DNA of 64,000 nt from Diplonema papillatum. Its lineage: Eukaryota > Euglenozoa > Diplonemea > Diplonemida > Diplonemidae. Below the pieces are notes generated by a model. That model did not search any database. It saw only the letters and a list, made by a program, of their open reading frames with translations, and was not told the DNA's origin. Location: NCBI GenBank assembly GCA_030068145.1, contig JAPJBO010000453.1, positions 62,001-126,000 on the forward strand. Direction: 5' to 3'. The number at the start of each line of letters is the position of its first letter. Position 1 is the first letter of the stretch. This document shows positions 18,401 through 30,819 of this stretch, one piece after another. The position numbers and the translations under genes are program-made.

Positions 18401-21400
18401 CACGGTTTGACAGGTAGTGACAGGATCAGCTGCGGTAAGGAGAGCGGGAAATGTTCTATCAGAGGCCCCGCACCGGCCGGGTTTCGAAGCGATCGCGGGA
18501 CCGGAGACCTTCGCGGCGGTCGGAGGAGAGAGGTGGTTCCGGGCGCTGCAGTATTGGCTGGATGGGATGTGCTGGTCGGTGGCGGGTGACGTCTCGATGG
18601 TGGAGCTCGCCGTCGACTTTGAAGTGTGCACCAAAGTGGACCTCCGGGCAGTGTCGTAGGACGGACGGGACACCTGAGCATGTGTGCGAGGGTACTCGCA
18701 AAACTTTTAAAAACCGTCGGGGATGCGCTGGAGCGAAACGGCGACGCCAGACAGGAAACTGGAGAAGATAGGTCGCTGAGCACGGTGGGAGCCCCGCCGT
18801 GCCTCACGGGGTACGAGATGAGGCCGATCTTCCGTGGTAGTACGGAGACGATGGAAGTGCTCGACGACGGCACGAGTTCAGCGGCGAGGCGTGGGGGACG
18901 GATCTTTTCCCGACGTCCGGAGGTGGAAGGGCGGAGCGTGCGGCGAGATGGGCGGTGTTCAAGCTACGGAACACGAAAAGTGGAGTGAGCGGGTGTGCCA
19001 CGAGCACCAAAAGTGAAGTGCGGCGTATGAAAGCGCCGGTGCAGCAACCGATAAACCTGGACGAGCAATCGAAGAAGAAGCCGCCATACTCAAGCCTCTA
19101 CGGTCAACCGGAGACTTTAAAATACCGACCTTCCAATCCACAAACAACGCAAGAAGCGAGGCGCCAAACGCGCGCCTGAGCGCGACGATCAAGAGGCGAA
19201 AGCATGACACATCACGTACGAAGAGATAACCGCGACACCGCAAATCGCCACAGAATATTTGCATTCTAACCCAAAAATATCAGAGGCGGTTGCGGTCGAA
19301 GACGGCAACCCGAGCGAGGAGTAAGGTTGATAACCAGAATGACGTCATAATGGCCATGCTGAAGGCAAGGTTGCGTTGCAGGAGGAGAAACTGGTGCTTG
19401 GCCGACAATAAGACGGCTATGGCGGCAGGGGCAGAACAGAGACACAGCAAGTCCTTCTTGTGGGTAGTCACGCCTTCGCAGTCCCAGGACCTCCGCCCGC
19501 TTGCATACAGCCGGCGACTGGCCTTTCCGACGAGTTGGAATGCAGGTACCATCTCCGGAGAGCTTCCGGTTTCTCCCAGAGTAGAGGAGCTGATGCGAAC
19601 GCCACCTGGGCTTCTGAACGTGATTGCGGATCACCTTCTTGCCCAAACCCAAGAGGGATTGGAGTGTCGGAATGGCGCGCAAGGAGAGGCTCTGGCTTGT
19701 TTGCTTCTTTCGCTGGCGAGAGGGAGACTTCGGACACGGCAAAGCCTTGGGTTCTTCGGGCTCTGCATCCTTCTGTTCCAGAGATCGTAGAGCAGTTTGC
19801 CCACAACAACATTAACCTTGAATGGCATGCTTCGGGTGAGGGCATGCAGTTTATCAAGAAGTAACTTCTTATCAGCTTCCCTTCCATGCAGACACAAGTT
19901 GGACTCAAGCACATCCTTTCGTCTATCACCGACTCTTGATTGCGTGCTGCCAATTTTATCTGTGGGCTGTCCAAGATATCCTGCAGATCTCGATCAGGCC
20001 TCTGCCACCCGTCACGATAACGCGATTATTTTCAAGGACCAGTACAAGCACGCAATGGTAGCAACTGAGCTTTTCCTTCAGTCCTCTGCGGAGGGCCCGG
20101 TAGCGAGCTTTACTTAGGTTCCTGCAAGCGTGAGCCAACCGACTCCTGCGAGTCCTACGATAGCGTTCGAGTCTACTTTCCAACGAATCCTTCATGCCAC
20201 GGCGCCACGAAAGCACCACCCCCGACACCCCGAAGGCTCCATTTATCAAAAGGCTTGGCCCTTCTGTGGAAAGCCCAAGCAAGAGGAACCGTTTTGCTCA
20301 CTCCAAAGCTCCCGGTTTGGCGCCAGTGCGTGGCGTTTGAAAAGTCCACCACAAAAAAAAAAAAGACACCTCAAGGTCAGTTCCCCGTAGTTCCCCCGTA
20401 GTTCCCCCTGGTTATACCGACCACACCAATACTAATTCCATCATTTGTAGCTGTTCGTGCGATCTTTTTTATGGTAACAACCGCGGTTGTCATTATCAAA
20501 AAGTGACGGTTGGCAGCGTACTGTGGAAATTACCATACAGGCGATAGCACATACGCACAAACAAAAATTCCCAAGCGTCTGCTCTAGCAAGTTTACAAAC
20601 TGCCAGCGCCTTTACAAAAAAAAAACTAAGCTGAACTTCACAAACACACAAAAGGTCGAAAGACACCAATCTGACACCGATCTGTACGCCCATTCCAGAT
20701 CGTCGGAAACACAAAAACCACCAACACAGACGTGCGTCTTGTGCGTGCTTTGCCACTTCCTCGACTATGACGCGCCAGTCGGTGTCGACTTTATTGGCTC
20801 GTAGGCGCCTTTGTCCCCCGTCATACAACTACACTTCTCTCGTACTCAAGCATGAAGCTGTCAACGCTAGTTTTGTTCAACTTGACAGCATCGGCCAAAG
20901 ATCCCGTGGCGTCATTTCGCGGGTTGAAGGATCCTGCGACTCCATGCAGACGAACAAAGGGGTCTACTTTCTGGCAGCGATAGGTTTGTTTGTTCATGGT
21001 TCGCGTGATGTCGTTTCGCAGACGGAATGATCGCTTAGGAGCCAATTCAAGCCGAAACAGGGGTCTGTCCCGCATGAGCTTACCCCCGGGTGGCTGAACA
21101 CTTTTCAGCGCTTCGATGATCTCCTCCTTTGTCTTCAGCGACAGTGCCAATCTTGGTACGCGCCTTGATGCTTTTGACTGAAAATAATTGGCAGCCACTT
21201 GACCCAGAGGCCAGTAGCTCTACACCGCCGAGCGTGAAGCTTGACCCCCGTGTAGCATGCTGCTTGCACAGAGACTAGGCATCCCGGAGTGGTCCCAGGG
21301 AAAAAAAAAACAACAGGGTTCCCCAACAGCCCGGCCCGGATTGCAGGCAGCAAACCGGTTTTCGCGGGCCGGTAAGCCGCTCCGGCTCTCTACACATGAG

Positions 21401-22975
21401 CACATGATGCCAGGGCAGCAAGGATGAGTTGCGCTGGCGCTCAGTGCGGATAAAAGTGAAGAGCCGGCAAATGCCTCCCAACTAACGCAAGAAGACGATG
21501 AATGAAAGTACAGAGCCGGTACGAAAGGGGCGGGTCGGCAAGAAGGGGGTCAGGCCGGCAAATCTCGGTTTCTGCTAGAAAACTCCTGGAGAAAAGAAGG
21601 AAGAAAACACAAGAAAAAGCAAAAATCATACAAAGGCGTTCAGCGCATTTCATTGCTCAATGTGTGGCCCCCCGATGCGTTTCTTCGTGCGGGGCCGTGC
21701 CGTTTCAGTGGCCTTTCTGTTGTGTATTTGTGTAGTCACGCTCAATGCAGCAGGGAATTGTACTAAGCCACGCACCCCCACAACTCATCTTTTTTTTCCC
21801 GTAGAAACAATGCTTTGTAAACACGAAGGAGAACGCTGGCAGCGTGTTCTGACGATCATATTCACTCACTATCAATCACTCACAGGCTAATCCTCCCCGG
21901 CACGCACCAACAACAAACACACGCCTATTCTTTTTTTGTATAAGCACCTGCTTTGTAGGAAATACTTGAGGAGGCTGCCAGCTGAAAAAGATCAAAGGAG
22001 GTAAATGTGCTGCACGAAACACAGGTGAATCTGGGTTTACATTCAACAAAGCAGCGCAAATAGTCTACGATGGAAATCGACGCCTCAAGACACGGACCAT
22101 TAGGGCGGGTAGACAAGGGCACCGCAGTCTGCCAATGAAACGCGCCGATTTATCCTTAACTTTGAATTCATACTACTTCGACTACGAAGACCCGCCGCAC
22201 CCACACGCATCGCCCCATAGGCTGATACACTGGCACATCTTTCTTTCAAACAACAAAACTACGCATTACTTTACTACAAAAGACCGGAAGTTTTAAAGTC
22301 CCGAGCGAACTCTCACTCCCTGGGTTCTTCTCATCCCATTCTTCGGTGTGTAGAGCGAGTACAATTTCCTGCTGATTTCTTTGTTCACTGTGCTTTTTTT
22401 TTTCCTCGAACGTCCTTCTATGCTTCACCCCCCTGCCCCTTCCCCATGCCATGAGAGGCAAGGTCCTGGCTGAAAATTGAACCAAGATCCCCCTGCCCAG
22501 TAAGTGTCACAGAAACGTACAACCACGAGCGTGAGGAACGGCACATCTTTTCTTTTAAAGGAGCGTTTCTAGACGGGGGACTTAGCACTTCGCCTGTCCG
22601 AGCAAAAAAGCCGGTTTGCCCAAAAAGCCCGGTTGGGGCTGCTGGCACTGTGCATGTTTTTTAGTGCCGCGCAGCGGGGAAACAAAATGCACTCTAAAAC
22701 GGCAACACTCCTGCGCCGACCGCACCCGCAACTCGGCCCCTACCTTTTCAAATCGTTTATTTAGTACCAGCAAACGTGCGGGTTGCCCTTCAAGAATGTA
22801 TTGTGCAGGCTAAGAAGACGTAGACAGCGTGTTTCAGGTAGTCAGTCAGAATTCCTAACCTGAAAATGACACAGGGTAATTACAAGTGGGAGAACGATGG
22901 CCGGCACGCACAAACAAAACGAAGCGCTTGTCTTTTCAACCAGAAGCCCCCGGTTTGTGGGACCGGTGAACCGGG
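18400..22975. other. Gene-poor repeat-rich spacer
   Basis: No ORF is convincing. The reading 18417-18659 (RWFRALQYWLDGMCWSVAGD, then VELAVDFEVCTKVDL) has a protein-like composition reminiscent of retroelement-associated ORFs, but I cannot name it. Bases 19183-19290 resemble 43588-43720, upstream of the acidic gene. At 20471-20520 a hairpin ACAACCGCGGTTGT is followed by GGTTGGCAGCGTACTG; a similar pair (ACAATGCATTGT, GTTGGCAGCGTACTG) is at 14298-14341. Confidence 0.5.
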
Positions 22976-22990
22976 TAAAGGGGGGGGGGG

Positions 22991-23116
22991 TCGAATAATA
23001 ACAGTTATTTGACTCACGTCTGGTTGTCTAAAAACCCTACCACTATTTGATCGTGCTACCCGGAACTTTTTTTAGTATTCGACAAATCGAATACTAACAC
23101 AGGTGTTATTATTCGA
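22991..23116 (+). mobile_element. MITE family A, copy 1, bounded by G and C runs
   Basis: 126 bp with 12-bp terminal inverted repeats TCGAATAATAAC / GTTATTATTCGA. It is preceded by 11 G and followed by 22 C. The right end has an extra hairpin (TCGAATACTAACACAG then GTGTTATTATTCGA). The copy at 31505-31640 is the same element in inverse orientation. It has no coding capacity. Confidence 0.8.
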
Positions 23117-23329
23117 CCCCCCCCCCCCCCCCCCCCCCTTTAACCAAAGTCCCCTGTTTCTAGAAGCAGAGAGACGCAGTTTTCGCGACACCTTTGTGGT
23201 GGTGCTGTTAGAGAAGGTGAGGATAAGCGGGTACCACGAGTTTTGAGGCGGTGTGACTGGCTGGGGGAGGTGAGCAGGCGCCCGAGGGCTTTGAGAGCGG
23301 CGGGACGGGCTTGCATGGGTGGTCGGTCC

Positions 23330-23515
23330 TTGCTGTGACTAGCAACGAGCAGCCACCTGACAAGCCAGACTCACACCGCTGCGGTGCCTGCGGATGCTCA
23401 TGCTCTGCGCTGATGGTGGTCCCACGTGTTGTGTCCATTGCTTGAAGGGCCGATTCACGGCGCAGACAGGAGTGTGGCGTTGCGTATTCCAAGCACGTTC
23501 TCGCAACCCCCCGGA
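23330..23515. repeat. Interspersed repeat (partner 36640-36835)
   Basis: Shares blocks such as CAGCC.CCTGACAA, AGACTCACACCGCTG, TCTGCGCTGATGGT and ATTCCAAGCACGTTCT with 36640-36835 in the same orientation. Confidence 0.7.
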
Positions 23516-23829
23516 ACGTTCTTCGCGTCTTTCGCTTCTTCCACGTTTCTTTCGTTGTTTACCAGAAACAGCCTTTTTGCCGCAGTCTCAGTCGTAGTCA
23601 CCCCCCCGCCCCTCCTGTTTTCGCGCTGGTTCCTTTTGTTCTTGTTGCCTGCAGTCTCTTGGAAAGCGAGGGCGCAGCGCAAGACGTTGAGTAAGCGATG
23701 TTTGCACGTCCCATCATTTCACAGACCGCTCGGCTTGTTACACTTACAAGTCGTTTCCTGTTGCATCGGCATCGGTCTGGAATAATAAGCATTTATTCGG
23801 CAAGATAATTTCCGTTTATTTTGTCGAGG

Positions 23830-23917
23830 TGTCGGGTTTAGTCCCGAGGGCCTCCCGAGGGACAGTCCCGAGGGCCTCCCGAGGGACTAAAGCCCCCCCC
23901 CCCCCCCCCCCCCCCCC
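23830..23917. repeat. 24-bp tandem duplication ending in C25
   Basis: A palindrome-rich 24-bp unit containing CCCGAGGGCCTCCCGAGGG occurs twice in tandem (23840-23887), followed by TAAAG and a run of 25 C. Confidence 0.85.
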
Positions 23918-23944
23918 TTCAAACCCAAGAAACATTTTCCCCCC

Positions 23945-24619
23945 TCGTACTATTTAGGTGAAAATCATCAGATATTTCCAGAAAAAGCTAAAAGTACACC
24001 CCCCAAACTTTCAGGGTAACTCGTACTATTTAGCCACTATTTAACCACTATTTAACCACCTGTTTAACCACTATTGAACCACCATAAAGAACCGAGAGAA
24101 TCGGGGCTCGGCGTCATTTAGAGTGAGGTCTCACTCTAAGTGATGCTGAATGCTCAACTCTTTAGTGACACTGAAGTCGCTAAAGGTTACTGGGTTTCCG
24201 CCGAAATCTTCCGTTTTTCTAATTCTTCTAAGTGACACTGAAACCGCATTTTTCAGTCACAGTGGACAAAAGTGCATGAGAGTCACTTAGAGTGAGCCTC
24301 ACTCTACGTGCCCCAACTGTCTATGGACTCAGAAGGACTAAACACACACTGTTCGCAGCAGCTCTCGCATTGCTGATGCAGTAGAGGTGGTGAACCTTGA
24401 CGAATCAGTGATGATGGACCTGGACGCGCTCTGTGCTGGATCTGCATGCTGATACCTGTCCTTCACCTGCATCAAAGAGAAAACGGGGAAGGGACGAGCG
24501 TGAACTCTTAGCCGGAATTAAAACTTAAAAGTCGTTGCAGCTGGGGGCACCACTTAAAACTTTTAAAAAACAACACTCGTACTATTTACCTAAATAGTAC
24601 GACTGCCTAAATGGTACGA
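23945..24619. mobile_element. Inverted-repeat element family B, bounded by C and G runs
   Basis: 675 bp with ends TCGTACTATTTAGG / CCTAAATGGTACGA (13 of 14 paired). It is preceded by a C6 run and followed by a G9 run. The right end has an extra hairpin (CGTACTATTTACCTAAATAG at 24578, closing with TACG), the same one-sided arrangement as family A. The inside has several AGAGTGAG/CTCACTCT inverted pairs and no ORF. Confidence 0.7.
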
Positions 24620-25025
24620 GGGGGGGGGCTTTAGCGGTTTTGGCTCAAAACGAGCTCAAAACACGCGATTTCACTCACCACAGGGAGAAAGGAATTTTTG
24701 CGAGGGGTCTCCCCTACAGATTTCTGCCTACGACCCCCACGAAAAAATATACGAAATTATTTCCCCAAGGACAATGAATTTCGTTTATTTGTTTCGACTG
24801 AAAATAGCTGGCGGCGCAAAATAAATTCCGAGAGAAAAAAATTATAACTAGTATTTTTTTAACGGGAAACAAGAGTCACGGTTGGCAGATAATCATGATT
24901 ATTACCTATTATTAGAATTCCGAAATCCGCCCCAAATTATTAGATTTTATTAGATTATTAGATATTATTACCTGGTTCCTGAAATTATTAGATATTATTA
25001 CCTGATTATTAGAAATTATTACCGT
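24620..25025. other. AT-rich low-complexity stretch
   Basis: Dominated by ATTATTAGA and ATTATTACC type simple sequence from about 24890. No gene seen. Confidence 0.7.
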
Positions 25026-26385
25026 ACTTGGAAAAAAGACGTACCGGAACAATTATGTACCGGAAATAAGACGTACCGGAAAAAAGATGTACCCGCGGGC
25101 CTCAGGGAAAAACTTTGTGACTTTTTCCGCTTGGTTGGGTTCTGCTGGAATTTGTCATAGAGAGTGCTTGCTCAACTGCCTTTCCTGCAACAGCCACCTC
25201 CAGGATCAAATCAAGACGCGACAATACAACATGCAGCGTGTTTTTTCGCGATTCCGCTGCTGCCCCAATCCTGCCAGCTCAGCAGATCGTGCTGGCTGAA
25301 CAGGTCACGGCAAATGAAGTTGTGGCAGATGCCTCCCGCGCAGGAACAACACGGGTCTCCACAAGACTAACAAACCGTGGGCCGGCTCGTAGCTCCGCAT
25401 GGACTCACCAATGCAGTGCTCACCAATGCAGTGTCGTTGTGGATATAGTGTGGGCTGCACCGACCTCCGCACCGGTGCGCCATCAATTCCTTTGTTGGGG
25501 AGATTTTCTCGCGGTCCACGCAGCAGACCGTTTTCGTCGAATTTATGCTCACGTTCTGCTCCGATGAAGAGATTCGTGGAAAATGGACCCAGGAAACAAA
25601 TAGTATGTGTGTGGTTTGTGGGTCTTTCCAATGTTCAGGGCAGCAGGTATGGACCCCGGATTGGCAAGACTTTGCCCCGTAGATTCACGCCAAAAAGGTC
25701 AAAACTACCAGCGTAATTATGTTGCCACGTCGGGGCAAGTGGTGAAACCCCCGGAACTCGGGGAATTGATGATGTCACCTGACAGGCAGTGTAACAAGAA
25801 AACCGAAATGGATTTTGATTTCCACGATCACCATTCCACAAGGACCCACATCTCGAACTCTGGCGGGACGAACCACGTACATAAATTTTGGTCCCCGGGT
25901 TTATTTTCCGCAGATCTCTTCATCGGAGCTGATCTCGAGCAACAACTCGAAAAAGGTCTGCAACGTGGACCAGCGAGAAACACTCCAAAAAACGATAACT
26001 CAGTGCATCGAACCAGCGCACCGCACCACCGGCCTGCCAAAAAACCCCCCAACAAAATGATGTGTGCACGAGGGAGCCATGTTCGACGGGTCACAGGCAA
26101 AACGGTTGAACCGCGCCCAGTAATAAATTCGATACTCGTCGTGTTCTCTTGTGCTGATGCGAATTGCCAGAGCGCCACGGCAGCACGGCGGGTGGCCGGC
26201 GTACCTCGAGAAGTGTAGGCGAGGCTCCGAAAGAGGAAGCGGAGAGGGCGTATGAAGTCGAACGCCAGTGGTAGGGGAAAATAGCCCCTCCGAGATCTTT
26301 CAGAATTATTATGTACCGGAAATAAGACGTACCGGAAAAAAGATGTACCCGCGGGCTCTGGGGGAAAGTTTTGTGACTTTTTCCG
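25026..26385. mobile_element. Foldback structure with direct-repeat borders
   Basis: A block containing TACCGGAAATAAGACGTACC and AAGATGTACCCGCGGGC stands at both borders (about 25050-25130 and 26308-26385) in the same orientation. Inside, 25440-25625 reappears reverse-complemented at about 25870-26070: both strands encode the same short reading SRSAPMKR. The arms are diverged and there is no intact ORF. Confidence 0.6.
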
Positions 26386-26392
26386 GCACCTA

Positions 26393-26492
26393 CCCCCCCC
26401 CGTGTTTAAGATCGCGTTTTTCCGTGTTTAAGATCGCCCCCCAAAAAAACCGATCTTATACACGGGGGGGGACGATCTTAAACACGGGGGGG
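26393..26492. mobile_element. Double palindrome family C with C/G-run ends
   Basis: C9-GTGTTTAAGATCG and CGATCTTAAACAC-G7 form the outer pair; a second GTGTTTAAGATCG and a CGATCTTATACAC-G8 lie within. A related single hairpin (GTGTATAAGATCG / CGATCTTATACAC) is at 26602-26663, and a half copy at 27368-27400. Confidence 0.75.
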
Positions 26493-26601
26493 ACAAAAAA
26501 CACCCCATTTTTTTTTTCCCGCTGCGCGGGGCCCTGAACCCCCCCCCACAGTAAAAACGACCAAAAAAAAACTTTCCCGCTGCGCGGGACCCCACCCCAC
26601 T

Positions 26602-26663
26602 CCCCCCCGTGTATAAGATCGCCCTCATTTCTCAAAAAAACCGATCTTATACACGGGGGGGGG
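26602..26663. mobile_element. Palindrome family C, short copy
   Basis: C7-GTGTATAAGATCG, a 20-base loop, and CGATCTTATACAC-G9. The two CCCGCTGCGCGGG palindromes just upstream (26518 and 26576) are separate. Confidence 0.75.
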
Positions 26664-27420
26664 CAAGGAAGATAAATTACACTGACTCAGCCTGAATAAA
26701 ATAAAATACAATAAAATACAATGAAATACAAGCACCAGGTAACAGTAGCAGTTCTTCAGGTTTGCACCCTGGGCCAAAAGTCTCGCTACATTTTGTTACC
26801 GTTTTGTAGACTTCCTTTGCTGCTGTTGGTTTTAGGGTGCCACAGCATTCTACTCGTACCTAATTATGGAAAATGCTCAGGAAAATTAGGCGTCGTTTCT
26901 CTGTGTCGTTTCTCTAACCACTCCGTGCTTCAGCTGGCTCCCTCTGCGCGTATTCAGCATTTCTGATGTACCTGGGCCCAGCAAGTTTTTTTCCTTGGCA
27001 TCTTGTTATGACTTTTTGCGCTTTGCTTTACCTACAGGACAGTGCTCGCAAGTGCAAAAGTACTTTGCGTGAATGTAACATGATTCCTATGTGTTCTGCT
27101 GGATGTTCTGCTGGAATGTACAGACTGGCTAATTTACCGGTTTGTTTTGGTTTTACCCCTAAAAATGTGTGAACTTGCACTCTAAAAAAAAGTTTCCCCC
27201 GTTGAAGTTGCTTAAACTGTGGGGAGACTGCCGAACAGCCCATCAAAATTGAACCATACCACGTGTATTTTATTTTTCAAATTTTTGGGCCTGAAAAATA
27301 CATAAAATACAATAAAATACAGTAAAATAAATACAATAAAATACAATATAATAAAATACTCTTCCTTGGGGGGGGGGGCGCGATCTTAAACACGGGGGGT
27401 GGTAGGTACGTCTTTTTTAC
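26664..27420. other. Spacer, no gene seen
   Basis: AT-rich with AAAATACAAT-type simple repeats at both ends (about 26697-26730 and 27298-27360), and a half copy of palindrome family C at 27368-27400. Confidence 0.6.
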
Positions 27421-27428
27421 AAATACGG

Positions 27429-27540
27429 TATCCCAATGGGACAACAAATTTGTTCCCTTATATCCCAATGGGTGGGATTGCCTTGCCCAAGGTAATCCCA
27501 TTGGGATATTAGGGAACAATTTTGTTGTCCCATTGGGATA
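27429..27540. repeat. 112-bp near-perfect palindrome
   Basis: Two 44-base arms (27429-27472 and 27497-27540) beginning and ending in TATCCCAATGGG / CCCATTGGGATA pair with two mismatches around a 24-base loop. The arms themselves contain smaller palindromes (CCCAATGGG-like). It resembles the other small foldback elements of the region but lacks a homopolymer border. Confidence 0.85.
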
Positions 27541-28679
27541 TAAGGGAACACAATTTGAAGTGGTGGGATATAAGGGAAATTCACCTTATTATTTTTTGCT
27601 TGGTCTTAATCTCCCAATAACATAGGTGACACCCGAACACACACCTTCTCCCTTTCCGGGGTTTTGCGCCACGACCCGCAGGTTAGCGCCTTGACAAACC
27701 GGTGAGAAAAGAGGGTTAAAAGGGGAGACCACATGCCGCCTCAAGCAGCTCCACCGCCCAATCCGATGGGCACTGGTCGGCTAACAGTCGGCAAGACCCA
27801 CGACATGTATGTCTTTTGATTCAGCAAGTGCGTTCTCTATGGCGTGTTCCCTTTGCCTCACGACTTGGGAAAGCCGGCCGTGGCGTTTCTCAGGTCAGTA
27901 CGGAAACTACAATTAAGCCCATAAACATTCCGGTACGGGTTCCGTATACAGTGCTAGCGGGGCTTCAGTCGTGGCGCCGGCTGCGCGGCAGGGCACGTGC
28001 AGAGGCTGGAGACCTTTTTTCTGAAGGCCCTCGGAAAGCTGTACGCACAAAGGAGCCGTCAGCGAACTGGAATGAAATGGATCGTGAAAGAGATGAACCC
28101 CAGGCTGGGGACCTTCTACACAAAATGATTGTGGTGTCGGGTACGGGCTTAGACTTACTAGTCTTACTACGGGCTAGGGTTTGAGTTGGCAACGCACGAC
28201 ATGAAACTTACGAAAGCAGGTGTGTCCAACAAACGAAAAAGAAGCAACTCAAAATGCCCGCATCCACCAAGGAGGACCTTGACATGGTCCAACATGGCAA
28301 CTTGGCAACATACAGTGCATATGAGCCGTATCCTCTCGTGTGCTGGTCTCCAAATCAAATTATCGTCGAACGAGTCCTACACGCGAGGAGAGTACGAGTC
28401 GTTCACCAGTATAACCACCCACCTCAAGAACTTCTCGTTAACCCTTGTATGGCGGTAGTTAAGACGAGAATCTGAGACTAGTGTGCATCAAATATTTGCA
28501 AACGTACGTCAATTTCCAGTGCGCGATTAGAGCGACGAAAAGCAACGAAAATTGCAAGCAAACCTTCACTCTGAAAGCACGGATCAAACAGCGACCAACC
28601 TTCCATTCGCCCCAGCCAGGCGAGAGCGAAACTCTAGCACACATCCCTTCAGGCATCTGTGGGCTGGCCATCGGCCGGT

Positions 28680-29688
28680 AGAAGAAGAAGAAGTCCCGTA
28701 TTGGGATGAATTAACGGACCATATTACAGTGCGCGAAGCGGACATTGACGTCGAACAGGTGGTCATGCTCCTGCACGACCCAAGCATTCCGTACACAACG
28801 AAGGTGCACGAGTTAGCGGCCTTCGACCGGAAGTGGGCCTACAAGGGGATGGACCAAACCATCCAGCTGAAGACGGAGGCGAACAGCAGCCACACGGCGT
28901 GGGCTGACACGGAGAACGACCTGTTTCTCTGCTCATCGGACGACAGCGACGGACACGACCCGGACTTCAACGCAGACTGGGGGGAGCACACTGGTAGCAT
29001 ATTCTCGGTGTGCCGAGCCCTCGGTGCCAACAACACGTGCGAAACAGCCATCAGCAACTTCGTCGCGTTGCTGGCAGACTTGAAGGACACGCCTTTGCCT
29101 GACACCGACCAGCGGTTGATATGGGACGCCGTGCGGCTGATGTACCGCGAAGCGGAGCCCGTGCACTGCAAGCGGTGGCTGACCAGTTGCTCGGAGCTGG
29201 TTGACGGCGTCGCGTTCTGCGACCGCCCGTCGTTGGTGGGGTTTTTGGCCGTCGCTGCCGCTGCGGCCGAGTTCGGAGGGTTGCGGGAGTGCCAGAGGGC
29301 AAAGGCGAGGAGGTGGTCGCGGAAGACGATGGTGCTCTTTCACAAAAGGGTCGCCGCTTTGAAGGAGTTCGGCGTCCGGAACCCGTCCTGGCAGCAAGTC
29401 AAGGTTTCGCAGCATGCCCGCACCGTCACCGTGCCAGAAGTGCTGCTACACAACGCCGTGCCTGCCTTGTCTGCGAACGACACAAAATCACCCGATCCTT
29501 GTACGACAGGACCCGCAGCTGAGCCGTCTGGCCGCCTCTGCACGCCTTCAGACATTCGGAACCGATACTCCACGCGTGACTGCGAGCAAGGACCGTCGGA
29601 ATCCTTTCCGCGCTGTTGCGATACGCTGCACGCACACTTTCCTTGTGATCGGTCCCCTTCGCAGCCGCATCACAAACCGCCTTCGTGA
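28680..29688 (+). CDS. Unidentified protein, probable exon(s)
   Basis: Between about 28,680 and 29,400 the plus-strand frame is GC-rich and protein-like, starting with EEEEVPYWDELTDHITVREA (after a possible acceptor in CGGCCGGTAG) and including two acidic patches and a helical, Cys-containing half (YREAEPVHCKRWLTSCSELV, then FLAVAAAAAEFGGL). The frame stays open to 29688, but composition changes after about 29,404, where AAG|GTTTCG could be a splice donor. I recognise no family. The start may lie in an upstream exon; in-frame ATG codons exist from 28552. Confidence 0.45.
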
Positions 29689-29689
29689 C

Positions 29690-30819
29690 CGTCTGGCGTT
29701 GAAAATGGTACAGCCGAGGTCCTCCTATCCTCGCCTCCTTACTTAGTTGCATCCTTACTGCGACTCGCCGCACGCGTGCTCCCTGAGCGCCTGACCCCAC
29801 CGCGTTTGGCTGCGCTTTCCAATCCAGTGGGATCAGACCTGGCAGCGATCGGGCTTGGCCCCACGGCTTCGGCATTCCTCTTCACAGAAGCCATTTGGAC
29901 GGTTTCCGTACCTGCTGCAAAAACACCAAAAAGCCTCAAAAACTTCTTCCTGATCGCTGCCCGCAGGTAAGACCTCCAGTCTCCTCACAGCGTGCGCTTT
30001 GCCGGTGTTTGATCCCTGCACCGCCGCAACACAAGGTCCCCCATGTCTTCCTTTCCAGGAAGGCTGCAAAGAAAAAGACATCGAAATCGACGGCAACACA
30101 AGAAGCACTTCCTTTCTAACCATCGAAAAGCGACACCAAAGTCCAGGGGTGGAACTTGGTCATTAAATCGGGTCAGCTGACCCGATTCTGTAGAGGCCCA
30201 CGTACAAGTCGAACCGTTGGGCGCCTCATATCATTTTGGCAAACTAACAGAAGCATCTCCACAGGCAGTCGCAACCTGATGGGTGGGCGCAGGGGTGCAC
30301 GTAGTTCTTTATCCGGGGCGGACGAATCGGTACTCGTTCTGGCCACCCCTCGAGAAAGATTGAGAGTCAACAAAAGGGGTCCAAAGGGGATTAACAATTT
30401 CCCAGATTGTAGCTCTCAGAAAGCCTGTGGGAATGATCTTGCGTACGGGAACTCCACCTGACACTGTGCATGCAATTGCACTTCAAAGAGGAGAGGCGGA
30501 GCTGGACTTCGCCTTAAACTGCAGGAATGTATGAGTAAGTGAGTTTGGCCAACACTGCATGGAAAACATATTTTCAGCTCAGTGAATAGAGCCGGGCCCC
30601 TCAAAACTGAGAATCCAGAATCGTAGAGTAACCCATGTGACTGATGCGCAAAATAACCCATATGATTCTGTGCACACTCCGACGAGGAGGGGGGGGAGTG
30701 GAAAAACAACCACCAAGTCTTTCTCTCTAAAGATGCACTGGGGCAGAGAGGGAGGCAGGGGGTAACCAAAGAGAAAGGCAGGACCGAGCCGCGCCGCACG
30801 TTCTGGTCTCGCTGAAGAA
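29690..30819. other. Spacer with a 22-bp palindrome
   Basis: No convincing ORF. Bases 30166-30187 form a perfect 22-bp palindrome with half-site AATCGGGTCAG. Bases 30780-30819 are probably the 5' leader of the following gene. Confidence 0.5.
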
